Origin: Alphaproteobacteria bacterium RIFCSPHIGHO2_02_FULL_46_13
GTDB lineage: Bacteria > Pseudomonadota > Alphaproteobacteria > Micavibrionales > Micavibrionaceae
Direction: 5' to 3'
Assembly: GCA_001767915.1 (NCBI GenBank)
Contig: MEMI01000047.1
Location: forward strand, 1-53,446
Length of the DNA: 53,446 nt
Below the pieces are notes generated by a model, which made no database searches, was not told where the DNA came from, and saw only the letters and a list, made by a program, of their open reading frames with translations. Positions within the stretch are counted from its first letter, which is position 1. Every line of letters begins with the position of its first letter. This document shows, piece by piece, positions 9,006 through 16,831 of the stretch. A program made the translations under genes and the position numbers.

Positions 9006-9034
9006 AAAAACCCACCTTTTACAGTGGGTTTTTC
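9006..9034 (-). terminator. Terminator of glnA
   Basis: On the minus strand, 20 bases after the glnA stop, CCCAC and GTGGG form a stem flanked by A5 and T5, extending pairing to 10 bp, with a further T-rich tail. Confidence 0.85.
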
Positions 9035-9054
9035 ATTACGCAGTATTCTTTTGA

Positions 9055-10509
9055 TTATGATGAATAATACAAAGAGTATTCAATCGGGTGAGGCATGGTT
9101 TCATATGCCATCACTTCTTCCATTTTCAGGTCGATAAAGGCATTGATCAAGTCTTCCGAGAACACGCCGCCAGCGGTTAAGAAGGCGTGGTCAGCTTTAA
9201 GGGAATCCAATGCTTCACGCAAAGAACCGCAAACTGTAGGAACTTTTGCCAATTCTTCAGGTGGCAAGTCATACAGGTTTTTATCATGCGCATCGCCCGG
9301 GTGGATTTTGTTCTTAATCCCGTCAAGGCCAGCCATGAGCATAGCAGCGTATGCCAAATATGGGTTGGCGCATGGATCTGGGAAGCGAACCTCAACCCGT
9401 TTGCCTTTAGGTGAGGCAGAGTGAGGGATACGGCATGATGCAGAACGGTTACGGGAGGAATAAGCCAACAAGACTGGTGCTTCATACCCCGGAACCAAGC
9501 GTTTATAGCTGTTGGTGGTTGGGTTGGTGAAGGCGTTCAATGCTTTTGCGTGCTTAATGATACCGCCGATATAGAACAGTGCCATTTCAGACAGACCAGC
9601 ATATTGGTCACCAGCGAAAAGCGGGGTAGAGCCTTTCCAGATGGATTGGTGAACGTGCATCCCTGAACCGTTATCGCCATACATTGGTTTCGGCATAAAG
9701 GTTGCTGTTTTGCCATACGCCGCCGCTACATTGTGAACCGCATATTTGTAAATCTGCATATTGTCGCCGCAATCCACGAGGGTCGAGAATTTAATCCCGA
9801 GTTCATGTTGAGCGGTTGCCACTTCATGGTGATGTTTTTCAACTTCAACGCCCATGCCGTGAATAACAGACAGCATTTCAGCACGGATGTCATTGCCAGT
9901 ATCAATCGGTGCATCAGGGAAATAGCCACCTTTAACAGGGGCGCGGTGACCGAGGTTGCCTTCGCCATATACTTTATCAGTATTGTGCGGGCTTTCGATG
10001 CTATCAACTTCGAATCCGACTTTGTTCATTTTAACGGAGTAACGAACATCGTCGAAAATAAAGAATTCAGCTTCAGGGCCGAAGAAAGCAGTATCACCGA
10101 TACCAGTTGTTGCCATGTATTTAACGGCAGCCTTGGCGACTGAGCGTGGGCAACGGGAGTAGGGTTGACCACCACCTGATCCGTCAGCGGCTTTTGATGG
10201 CTCGTAAACGTCACAGTAAATTTTGACGGTTGGCTGGGCAGAGAATGGGTCGATGGCCACTTTGTTGTAATCCGGCACCAGAATCATGTCGGATTCGTTA
10301 ATGGCTTTCCATCCGGCAATGGATGATCCATCAAAATAAATCCCTGTATTCAACAAATCTTCGTCAACAGTCGTGACGTGTTGGGTTGTGTGTTGTTGTT
10401 TGCCGCGCAAATCTGCGAATACAAAATCAACATATATAATGCCGTTTTCATTGATGAATTTGACGAATTCAGCGGCGTTCTTAACTTTTACGCCTGTCGG
10501 TGATGTCAT
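9055..10509 (-). CDS. glnA: Glutamine synthetase type I
   Basis: Makes glutamine from glutamate, ammonia and ATP as a cytoplasmic dodecamer. The chosen ATG (10509) has a GGGAG ribosome site and gives 484 residues; the frame stays open to 10623 but those residues do not resemble the family. Seen motifs are DGSSIAGW, the metal site FGPEAEFF, the ATP loop NGSGMHVHQS, and the adenylylation loop NLYDLPPEE with Tyr413, so this is the GSI-beta form expected to be controlled by GlnE adenylylation. In many Alphaproteobacteria glnB lies directly upstream; here the upstream neighbour is tRNA-His and there is no glnB. Confidence 0.97.
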   Translation of the reverse strand: MTSPTGVKVKNAAEFVKFINENGIIYVDFVFADLRGKQQHTTQHVTTVDEDLLNTGIYFDGSSIAGWKAINESDMILVPDYNKVAIDPFSAQPTVKIYCDVYEPSKAADGSGGGQPYSRCPRSVAKAAVKYMATTGIGDTAFFGPEAEFFIFDDVRYSVKMNKVGFEVDSIESPHNTDKVYGEGNLGHRAPVKGGYFPDAPIDTGNDIRAEMLSVIHGMGVEVEKHHHEVATAQHELGIKFSTLVDCGDNMQIYKYAVHNVAAAYGKTATFMPKPMYGDNGSGMHVHQSIWKGSTPLFAGDQYAGLSEMALFYIGGIIKHAKALNAFTNPTTNSYKRLVPGYEAPVLLAYSSRNRSASCRIPHSASPKGKRVEVRFPDPCANPYLAYAAMLMAGLDGIKNKIHPGDAHDKNLYDLPPEELAKVPTVCGSLREALDSLKADHAFLTAGGVFSEDLINAFIDLKMEEVMAYETMPHPIEYSLYYSS

Positions 10510-10667
10510 AGAGCACTCCCAATTGATGTTAATATGAATAAAATGCATGGCTGGCATGCTTGATTTGAAGATTAGGTAGCATGGTTGCAGTGCAGCGTCT
10601 AGTAAAATATCTGTTTTTTTCACTGGACAAAAGCAAAAGTTTTGAGCATAAGAAAGACCTCTCTTGT

Positions 10668-10744
10668 GGCGGCTGTAGCTCAGCTGGTAGAGCCCTCGGT
10701 TGTGGTCCGAGTGGTCGTGGGTTCGAGCCCCATCAGTCGCCCCA
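10668..10744 (+). tRNA. tRNA-His (anticodon GUG)
   Basis: A complete cloverleaf with anticodon loop TTGTGGT. The acceptor stem has one extra pair: G at 10668 (position -1) faces C73 at 10741, the identity element of tRNA-His, encoded in DNA here. CCA is encoded at 10742-10744 and a T-run follows directly. It is divergent from glnA. Confidence 0.97.
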
Positions 10745-10919
10745 TTTTTCCCTCTAAATTTACATATTTTTGGGCAATTTGATTTAATGGTCTGTCGGAG
10801 TTATCTGGAAGATATCGATTTGAAATGCGTTTATGGCGGGCTCGCTGGGCTTGCCTTATTCTCCCATCCCTTGGCAAAGTTATTCACGACTATTTGGCTT
10901 GATCCTGTTTACATGAAAA

Positions 10920-11426
10920 TCAGAATTTAAAATATTTTGATTTTTCAGCGGACTGATCAGGATTGTATTTTTCCTTGGGTAACAGCGCCAGTTCAAACCA
11001 GTATTCGCTTAATCTTTTGATGGCTGCAAAAAAGTTATCAATATCAACTGGTTTTTTGATGTAGGTATTGGCGCCTGCATTATAACACTCATCGACATCT
11101 TTCTCATTGTCCGATGTGGTCAGAATAATGACCGGAATATCACGCAGAAGTTCACTTGATTTTATCTCGACCAGAACTTCACGTCCGCTAATTCCCGGCA
11201 TATTGAGGTCGAGCAAAATAATGCCCGGGCGTGGTGAAGATTTCACATCGGCATATTCATCTTCGCGGTGGAGATATTTTAATGCAGAATCGCCATTGTC
11301 AAAGCGTACAATTGTATTGAGCATTGAAAAGCCGCTGGATTTTAAGGCGCGTAATGTGGCTTCATAATCATCGTCGTTGTCTTCGACCATCATGACAGGC
11401 TGATTTCTTTGAACATTAAGCATCAT
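10920..11426 (-). CDS. Single-domain response regulator (Rcp1-like)
   Basis: A 168-residue receiver-only protein. The acidic pair is EDNDDD near residues 15-20, the phosphorylated Asp is D73 in LLDLNMPG, the conserved Thr is in ILTTSD and the Lys in YIKKPVD. The long loop before D73 (LHREDEYADVKSSPRPG) is typical of the Rcp1 group that partners phytochrome-like and other PAS kinases. There is no output domain, so it probably acts by protein contact or in a phosphorelay. Its start overlaps the end of the histidine kinase gene by 11 bases, which makes that kinase the likely phosphodonor. Confidence 0.93.
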   Translation of the reverse strand: MMLNVQRNQPVMMVEDNDDDYEATLRALKSSGFSMLNTIVRFDNGDSALKYLHREDEYADVKSSPRPGIILLDLNMPGISGREVLVEIKSSELLRDIPVIILTTSDNEKDVDECYNAGANTYIKKPVDIDNFFAAIKRLSEYWFELALLPKEKYNPDQSAEKSKYFKF

Positions 11427-13665
11427 TTTTCTCCTTCAAGGTAAAATAAAATACAGTTCCTTCCCCCACAACAGATTCAAACCAGATGGAACCGCCGTGA
11501 CGTTCGACATTTTTCTTGGTAAATGTAAGGCCTGATCCAGTTCCTTGCCCATAGGTTTTGGGGCTGTGGAGGCGTTTGAAAATGCGGAATACAGACTCTT
11601 TAAATTTAGCGTCTATCCCAATGCCATTATCCTGAACGAAATAGACATCTGTCTCTGTTATTCCATCATGCGTATGTTCTTTTTTGAATCCGACCTTCAC
11701 CATTTTTTTATCTTGGTCATTATATTTAAGTGCGTTGATGATCAGGTTTTGGAAGATCGAAATGACGCGCACCCTGTCACATATAGAAGGGGGGAGCGTA
11801 TCTTCAACAAAGACCTGTCCATTCCGCTCTTCGATATAGGGCGCGATATTCTGGATGACATCTTTCAATAGAAGATTCATGTCCACACTCTCTCTGGTAA
11901 CCTCATTACGACTGAGGCGTGAGAAATTCAGTAAGTCGTCAATTAATTTGTCCATCCGCAACGAAACTTCCAAAAGTTTATTCAGGCGGCTTTTGGCATC
12001 TTCGGGTAATAACTCGCCATGATCTTCCATCAGGAAGCGTGTGTTGTTAAAGATGGCCCTTAATGGTTCTTTCAAGTCATGGGATGCGATATAGGCAAAA
12101 TCATCCAGTTCAGCATTGCTCTTGATTAAGGCCTCGTTGCTGGAGCGCAAAAGATTTTCTGCTTTCTTGCGTGCAGAAATATCACGGACAACACCACTAT
12201 AGAATGTAGAATCTGCCGTGCTGATTTCGGCAACGGAAAGGTCAATCGCAAAGATCTCGCCATTCTTCCTACGGCCCTCGACCTCGCGTCCAATACCGAT
12301 AATTTTTGCATCGCGCGTTTTGTGGTAATTATCAAGATATTGGTCATGGTGTTGGGAATATTTATCCGGCATCAGCATTTTGATGTTCTGGCCAATCAAT
12401 TCCTCAGGTGAATAGCCGAATAATTTTACACAAGCCGGGTTAATCGTTTGGATTAACCCCTGTTTATTAATCGTGATAATGCCATCAACGGCATTATCAA
12501 CGATGCCGCGAAGTTCTTGTAATGCTTTTTTCTCCGACTCCTCGGACTCTGTCAGCCTCAGAAGGAGGTTTTTAAAATGGTCGCTCATTCCCGACGCGAA
12601 TGGCCATGCCAGAAGTGGTGATAAACAGATGGCAATAAGCGCCATCACAAGGCTTTGTTCCATGGTCTTTTGTTGCGGAGCTAAGAATTCATTTTTATGT
12701 TGTATCATAGCAACGCCTAAGAAACGCTCTCCGGAATTGTTTGCAAAATCTGAAAAAGGGATTTTCACGTAATAGACAAAATGATCTTTCCCATGAAAGA
12801 ATTCCTCGAAACTTGCCTCAGGTTGACCAGACAGAGAGAGGATGTGTTGGGATACGGGGTTGACTATATAATCTGAATTTTCATGGAATTGAAGGGCGGT
12901 GTTTTTCCCATTTTCATCAATCATCATATAATCGCCGGCCTCGTTCGTCACGATCATAGAGCCTTCGGTCTTCAGGTTAGCCATGCTAGCTCTGAGCAAA
13001 GATCCGTATTCGGCATTAATAACAATAAACCCGAATAATTTATTTTTTTCATCAATAACAGGGACGACGTTACGGATCATTATTGTTTTTGCAGGATCAA
13101 TTTTGTTACGTTCCCGATTGAGGGTCACTTTGGAGTAATAAGTTTGTCCATCTTTTAAGGAGAGCGAGTCCTGAAAATAAGGCTCATTCCCTTTTTCTTG
13201 GAGTTGATCTTGTTGAACGACCTCGGCCCCATCTTTTGTTCTGTTCACACGCACAATTTCTTTGCCATTGTTGTCAATGCCGATAAAGCGAACTTGCATA
13301 TATTCGGGGCGAATTTGGATAAGATTTCTGAAGTAGGTAGAAATAATAGGGAGAAGATCGTTCGGAGTTCTGTGTGCTTTTTGAAGCCGTTCCTGATTAT
13401 ATTGGTAAGCTGCATAATCCCTGATGGCTGGCATATGGGCAAAGATGAAGGCATCATTATACATTTGTAGAAATGAATTTTTGATACTTGGGACAGCAAG
13501 GCGTGTTTGCCACGCAATATGGCTGGTTCCGTTCTCAAGGCTAATGATATTGGTTCGATATATATAAAAGCTACTGATCAAGCCCGAAGTCAGGAGGGCA
13601 ATGGCGCATGAGAGTAGAGCCAGCTTTTGTTTGAATCTCGGGTTTTCTTTATGGGTGTTCTTCAT
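11416..13665 (-). CDS. Membrane sensor histidine kinase with FixL-like PAS domain
   Basis: A 749-residue kinase. A transmembrane helix at about residues 14-36 and a second at 338-358 frame a periplasmic sensor of about 300 residues with features of a double Cache domain (YFRNLIQIRPEYMQVRFIG, then GFIVINAEYG). A PAS domain spans about 381-500, then HisKA with His529 in IASHDLKEPLR, and HATPase_c with N-box NLIINALKYND, DNGIGID and GTGSGLTF. The PAS helix carries His440 and Arg460, 20 residues apart in contexts very close to haem-binding His200 and Arg220 of Bradyrhizobium FixL, so gas sensing is possible but unproven. Co-transcribed with the downstream response regulator. Confidence 0.93.
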   Translation of the reverse strand: MKNTHKENPRFKQKLALLSCAIALLTSGLISSFYIYRTNIISLENGTSHIAWQTRLAVPSIKNSFLQMYNDAFIFAHMPAIRDYAAYQYNQERLQKAHRTPNDLLPIISTYFRNLIQIRPEYMQVRFIGIDNNGKEIVRVNRTKDGAEVVQQDQLQEKGNEPYFQDSLSLKDGQTYYSKVTLNRERNKIDPAKTIMIRNVVPVIDEKNKLFGFIVINAEYGSLLRASMANLKTEGSMIVTNEAGDYMMIDENGKNTALQFHENSDYIVNPVSQHILSLSGQPEASFEEFFHGKDHFVYYVKIPFSDFANNSGERFLGVAMIQHKNEFLAPQQKTMEQSLVMALIAICLSPLLAWPFASGMSDHFKNLLLRLTESEESEKKALQELRGIVDNAVDGIITINKQGLIQTINPACVKLFGYSPEELIGQNIKMLMPDKYSQHHDQYLDNYHKTRDAKIIGIGREVEGRRKNGEIFAIDLSVAEISTADSTFYSGVVRDISARKKAENLLRSSNEALIKSNAELDDFAYIASHDLKEPLRAIFNNTRFLMEDHGELLPEDAKSRLNKLLEVSLRMDKLIDDLLNFSRLSRNEVTRESVDMNLLLKDVIQNIAPYIEERNGQVFVEDTLPPSICDRVRVISIFQNLIINALKYNDQDKKMVKVGFKKEHTHDGITETDVYFVQDNGIGIDAKFKESVFRIFKRLHSPKTYGQGTGSGLTFTKKNVERHGGSIWFESVVGEGTVFYFTLKEKNDA

Positions 13666-13837
13666 CCTAATGCCGCCTGTATGGGGTAAAATTTAGGTAA
13701 ATTTAATAGACACTCAGGGACTCAATGCTTTATACAACTATAGGATATATTTAATTTCAAAAAGACACAAATCATTGAATTATATTGTGTTAAAAGTTCA
13801 AATCAGATGATGATATAGGTTATATTTTCTCAAGTTC

Positions 13838-13867
13838 TTGACTTATTACAGTGGTTTAGCGTACAAA
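13838..13867 (+). promoter_or_regulatory. Candidate promoter of ribH-nusB
   Basis: TTGACT at 13838-13843 and TACAAA at 13862-13867 are 18 bases apart, about 50 bases before the ribH start. The rest of the 247-base gap between the kinase gene and ribH is AT-rich and shows no RFN (FMN riboswitch) motif. Confidence 0.4.
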
Positions 13868-13915
13868 CAGGGGCTTTTTAGAATAAGAGTTCCACTCAAA
13901 TAAAGGTTATTGCAC

Positions 13916-14407
13916 ATGGTTAACATCGGTCACATCCCAAACGCGGTTAGCGCATTTCAGTTTTTGAATCCGCCGCACGTCCTTATCCTTGAGGCGCGTT
14001 TTTATGAAGACATCAATGATATGATGATTAATGGGGCGACAGATGCTTTGACCAAAGTTGGTGCAACCTTTGAAAAAATCACTGTTCCTGGTGCTTTAGA
14101 AATTCCGACAGCTTTGCAATATGCCGCTCAACGTCAAAATGGTCGTGCGTTTGATGCTTATGTTGTTCTGGGTTGTGTTATTCGTGGCGAGACAACCCAT
14201 TACGAGATCGTATCGATTGAGAGTGCCCGTGGTATTATGGATGTCTCCCTGAAACATAATCTGGCCGTTGGCAATGGTATATTGACCGTTGAAAATGTTG
14301 ACCAAGCTCTGGATCGTGCGGATAAATCACGTCAGAACAAAGGGGGCGGGGCGGCTATCGCTGCGCTGTCTATGCTGGCCCTAAAACAAGCTTGTGGAGG
14401 AGTATAA
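13916..14407 (+). CDS. ribH: 6,7-dimethyl-8-ribityllumazine synthase
   Basis: Condenses 5-amino-6-ribitylaminouracil with dihydroxybutanone phosphate in the penultimate step of riboflavin synthesis. The 163-residue protein has the family motifs VPGALEIP near residue 58, GCVIRGETTHYE with the catalytic His near residue 89, and GILTVENVDQA. I chose the ATG at 13916, with AAAGG upstream; the frame is open two codons earlier from a TTG. nusB follows one base later, a pairing conserved in Alphaproteobacteria; the usual ribBA and ribE upstream are absent. Confidence 0.96.
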   Translation: MVNIGHIPNAVSAFQFLNPPHVLILEARFYEDINDMMINGATDALTKVGATFEKITVPGALEIPTALQYAAQRQNGRAFDAYVVLGCVIRGETTHYEIVSIESARGIMDVSLKHNLAVGNGILTVENVDQALDRADKSRQNKGGGAAIAALSMLALKQACGGV

Positions 14408-14408
14408 G

Positions 14409-14891
14409 ATGTCGTCATCCAAACCCGCATCAAGAGGATCTTTAAAGGCACGTAAGACTGCGGCGCGTCTATTTGCAGTCCAAGCCGTTTATCAGGCGAT
14501 CCAGAACAAAGAACCACCATCCAAATTACATGATGAATTTATCACCTACCGCATCGGAATGGATTTGGAAGATACGGCGGAGGGCGGAGGGCAGATGGTT
14601 GCCCCTGACCAGCCATTATTCCGTGATATTCTGTCAGGAGTGACTGAGCGTTGGGGCGATTTGCAACAGATTATCCAACCGCGCCTCAAAGTGACCAATG
14701 CAGTTGAGCCGCTTCTGACCGCCATTCTGGTCTGTGGTACTTATGAACTTATGGCTCACCATGATATTGATGCGCCGATCATTCTCTCTGACTATATCAA
14801 TATTACAGCCAGTTTCTTTGAATCGTCCGAACCGAAATTGGTAAATGCGGTTCTGGATGCCTTGTCGAAAGAATTGCGACCAGTCAATTAA
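14409..14891 (+). CDS. nusB: Transcription antitermination factor NusB
   Basis: Small helical RNA-binding protein that joins S10 on boxA of rRNA leaders for antitermination. The 160-residue product starts at an ATG eight bases after a perfect GGAGG and shows the NusB pattern: AARLFAVQAVYQ near the N-terminus, ERWGDLQQIIQ in the middle, and the C-terminal block AILVCGTYELM, PIILSDYINI, and LVNAVLDALSKELR. It contains a family-normal insert around residues 45-75. Last gene of the ribH-nusB pair, closed by a terminator. Confidence 0.95.
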   Translation: MSSSKPASRGSLKARKTAARLFAVQAVYQAIQNKEPPSKLHDEFITYRIGMDLEDTAEGGGQMVAPDQPLFRDILSGVTERWGDLQQIIQPRLKVTNAVEPLLTAILVCGTYELMAHHDIDAPIILSDYINITASFFESSEPKLVNAVLDALSKELRPVN

Positions 14892-14918
14892 TCGAAATGT
14901 ATAAGATTTATCTAATTT

Positions 14919-14950
14919 AAAAGCGTCAGATGCGAATCTGGCGCTTTTTT
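14919..14950 (+). terminator. Terminator of ribH-nusB
   Basis: A stem AAAAGCGTCAGAT / ATCTGGCGCTTTT (one G-T pair) with a four-base loop and a T6 tail, 28 bases after nusB. Confidence 0.92.
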
Positions 14951-15031
14951 ATGCTCAAATATTAACGATTCCAGACCGTTTCATTGCGCTGCGTTGTCAT
15001 TTCGGCCTGCATAAAGGAAGGGCGGTTTGCG

Positions 15032-15058
15032 TTGAAAACCGTGGCTCAGCGTTATAAT
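15032..15058 (+). promoter_or_regulatory. Candidate promoter in the 14951-15209 gap before fliL
   Basis: The 259-base gap holds TTGAAA (15032-15037) and a perfect TATAAT (15053-15058), with a rather short 15-base spacer. A small GGGCAGAAGCCC hairpin lies at about 15153-15164 in the leader. Nothing else is recognisable in this stretch. Confidence 0.4.
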
Positions 15059-15209
15059 CCCTGCATTGCAACATTTATCATAAAATTTTATGGAATTGTT
15101 ACCGCACGTTAAGACTTTGCCTGTTATTATTATATACAGAAGATAAAAATAGGGCAGAAGCCCTCCCAAGACTATAAAAAAAATCGGGAAAAGTAAGGGC
15201 GTTAAAAAT

Positions 15210-15707
15210 ATGAAAAAAATCATTCTCATCGTTGTTGCGTTGCTCCTGTTGGGCGGAGGCGGCTTTGCTGCGTTCACTTTCCTTGGCGGAAAGACTGCAG
15301 AAGCATCGATTGATCCTAAACAGGCATCCAAAGATAAATCTGAAGCAGAGACCGCTGCATCCAAAAAAGAAGCCGATGCCAAAGTGAGCTTTGTGAAGAT
15401 GGATGCTTTGACATTGCCGATTGTAAATAAAAACGGCGTTGTTCAGATCGTTAATATCTCCATCACTCTGGAAGTGGAAGATGCCGAGAAAGCAAAAGAA
15501 ATCGAAAAATTTACCCCACGCCTGAAAGACGCCTATATTCAAGATATGTATGGTGCATTGGGTTCGGCAACAGCATTGACCGCGAGCGGTGTTGTGGAAG
15601 TCAACACAGTTAAAAAACGCCTGATGTCAGTGACACAAAAAGTTTTAGGTGATGACAGCGTGCGTGATGTATTGCTGCAGGCCGTACAACAAAGGAAGGC
15701 CGGATAG
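15210..15707 (+). CDS. fliL: FliL-like flagellar basal-body protein
   Basis: FliL is a single-pass inner-membrane protein that rings the stator and supports flagellar motor torque. The 165-residue product has one transmembrane helix (residues 4-24), a charged linker (about 35-60) and a periplasmic FliL domain: VKMDALTLPIVN, then IVNISITLEVED, PRLKDAYIQDMYGAL, and RLMSVTQKVLGDD...VLLQAV near the end. It stands alone with its own terminator, away from any other flagellar gene in the window, so the function is by homology only. Confidence 0.85.
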   Translation: MKKIILIVVALLLLGGGGFAAFTFLGGKTAEASIDPKQASKDKSEAETAASKKEADAKVSFVKMDALTLPIVNKNGVVQIVNISITLEVEDAEKAKEIEKFTPRLKDAYIQDMYGALGSATALTASGVVEVNTVKKRLMSVTQKVLGDDSVRDVLLQAVQQRKAG

Positions 15708-15752
15708 GCCTTCTGAGATAGCACAAGTTTTAGTAGTGAGCCCTAAACTCTG

Positions 15753-15776
15753 CCCCTCCGTTAAGGAGGGGTTTTT
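15753..15776 (+). terminator. Terminator of fliL
   Basis: CCCCTCC / GGAGGGG stem with a five-base loop and T5, 46 bases after the fliL stop, ending just before the convergent terC stop. Confidence 0.9.
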
Positions 15777-15786
15777 CTTTGTAGAG

Positions 15787-16785
15787 TTATTTTTGTTCAA
15801 TGTCTGTGCCGCGTGTTTTCCACAAGGAATAGAACATTCCGATGGCCAAGATAGCAAAGGTAATGCCAAGGGAGAGCAACGGTGGGAATTTAGCGCCATC
15901 CATTAAGAAATCAGCGATAAATATTTTTGACCCGATGAAAACTAACAGCACAGCCAAGGCATATCTCAGGTACGCAAAACGCGCCATCATCGCGGCGAGA
16001 GCGAAATAGAGCGCGCGTAAGCCGAGAATAGCAAAGACGTTACTCGTATAAATAATGAACGTATCTGTGGTCAGGGCAAAAATGGCGGGAACAGAGTCCA
16101 CGGCAAAAATCACATCTGCAAATTCAATCATAATCAGCGCGATGAATAATGGCGTCACATAGGTTGCCAGCTTGCCTGTTTTAGGATCTTTGAGTTTTAC
16201 AAAAAAGTCGTGACCATAAATTTTGTCAGTGGTTCTGAAATGTTTTTTGAAGAATTTCAGGATCGGGTTGTTGCTAAAATCACCTTCTTCTTCTTCCTCT
16301 TTTGACGGGATCAGCATTTTGATACCGGTGACGATCAGGAATGCGGCGAAGATATAGAGGACTTCGTGATATTCTTTAACCAGAGCAGCGCCCAAGCCGA
16401 TCATAATTCCGCGAAGCAGAATGACCCCCAATATTCCCCAGAAGAGAACACGGTGTTGATACAGCCTTGGGATTCCCATGAACGAGAAGATCATGGCAAT
16501 GACAAAGATGTTATCTAGCGCGAGGGTCTTTTCAACCACAAAACCGGTATAATAGAGCATACCGAGTTCACTACCGCGTTCCATCCAGACCCATGCGCCG
16601 AACAGAAGGCCGACGGTGATATAGAAGGCAGAGAGTTTCAAACTTTCCTTTACTTCAATCTCATGGTCTTTTTTATTGAGGACACCAAGGTCAAAGACGA
16701 GGAGAGCCATGACAATTCCCAAAAAGGAAGTCCAGAACCATATCGGGGTGCCAAGGAAGTCATTATATAAAAAATCAGGTAACAT
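15787..16785 (-). CDS. TerC/Alx family integral membrane protein
   Basis: A 332-residue polytopic membrane protein with about eight or nine helices. Two repeated acidic signatures typical of TerC are present: EKTLALDNIFVIAMIF near residue 85 and FADVIFAVDSVPAIFALT near 222, each with an Asp inside a helix. Relatives such as Alx and MeeF-type TerC proteins export or handle manganese; others are linked to tellurite resistance. No tellurite-operon partners are nearby. It lies 46 bases downstream of the glycyl-tRNA synthetase gene on the same strand and may be read through from it. No yybP-ykoY (manganese) riboswitch fits in the gap. Confidence 0.92.
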   Translation of the reverse strand: MLPDFLYNDFLGTPIWFWTSFLGIVMALLVFDLGVLNKKDHEIEVKESLKLSAFYITVGLLFGAWVWMERGSELGMLYYTGFVVEKTLALDNIFVIAMIFSFMGIPRLYQHRVLFWGILGVILLRGIMIGLGAALVKEYHEVLYIFAAFLIVTGIKMLIPSKEEEEEGDFSNNPILKFFKKHFRTTDKIYGHDFFVKLKDPKTGKLATYVTPLFIALIMIEFADVIFAVDSVPAIFALTTDTFIIYTSNVFAILGLRALYFALAAMMARFAYLRYALAVLLVFIGSKIFIADFLMDGAKFPPLLSLGITFAILAIGMFYSLWKTRGTDIEQK

Positions 16786-16831
16786 TTTAAGACATCTCTC
16801 TATTATATGTTCATTTTTAGCGGCTTAGTAT

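Noticed and set aside
10510-10667. Sigma-54 promoter for glnA
   Set aside because: I looked for GG-N10-GC with the TGGCAC/TTGC context on the minus strand and found no acceptable match.
13680-13915. FMN riboswitch upstream of ribH
   Set aside because: None of the conserved RFN core segments is present in the gap.
14981-15542. Minus-strand ORFs antisense to fliL
   Set aside because: They lack ribosome sites and family features, and lie opposite a clear FliL gene.
16786-16831. yybP-ykoY manganese riboswitch upstream of terC
   Set aside because: The gap to glyQS is only 46 bases, too short for the element, and lacks its motifs.
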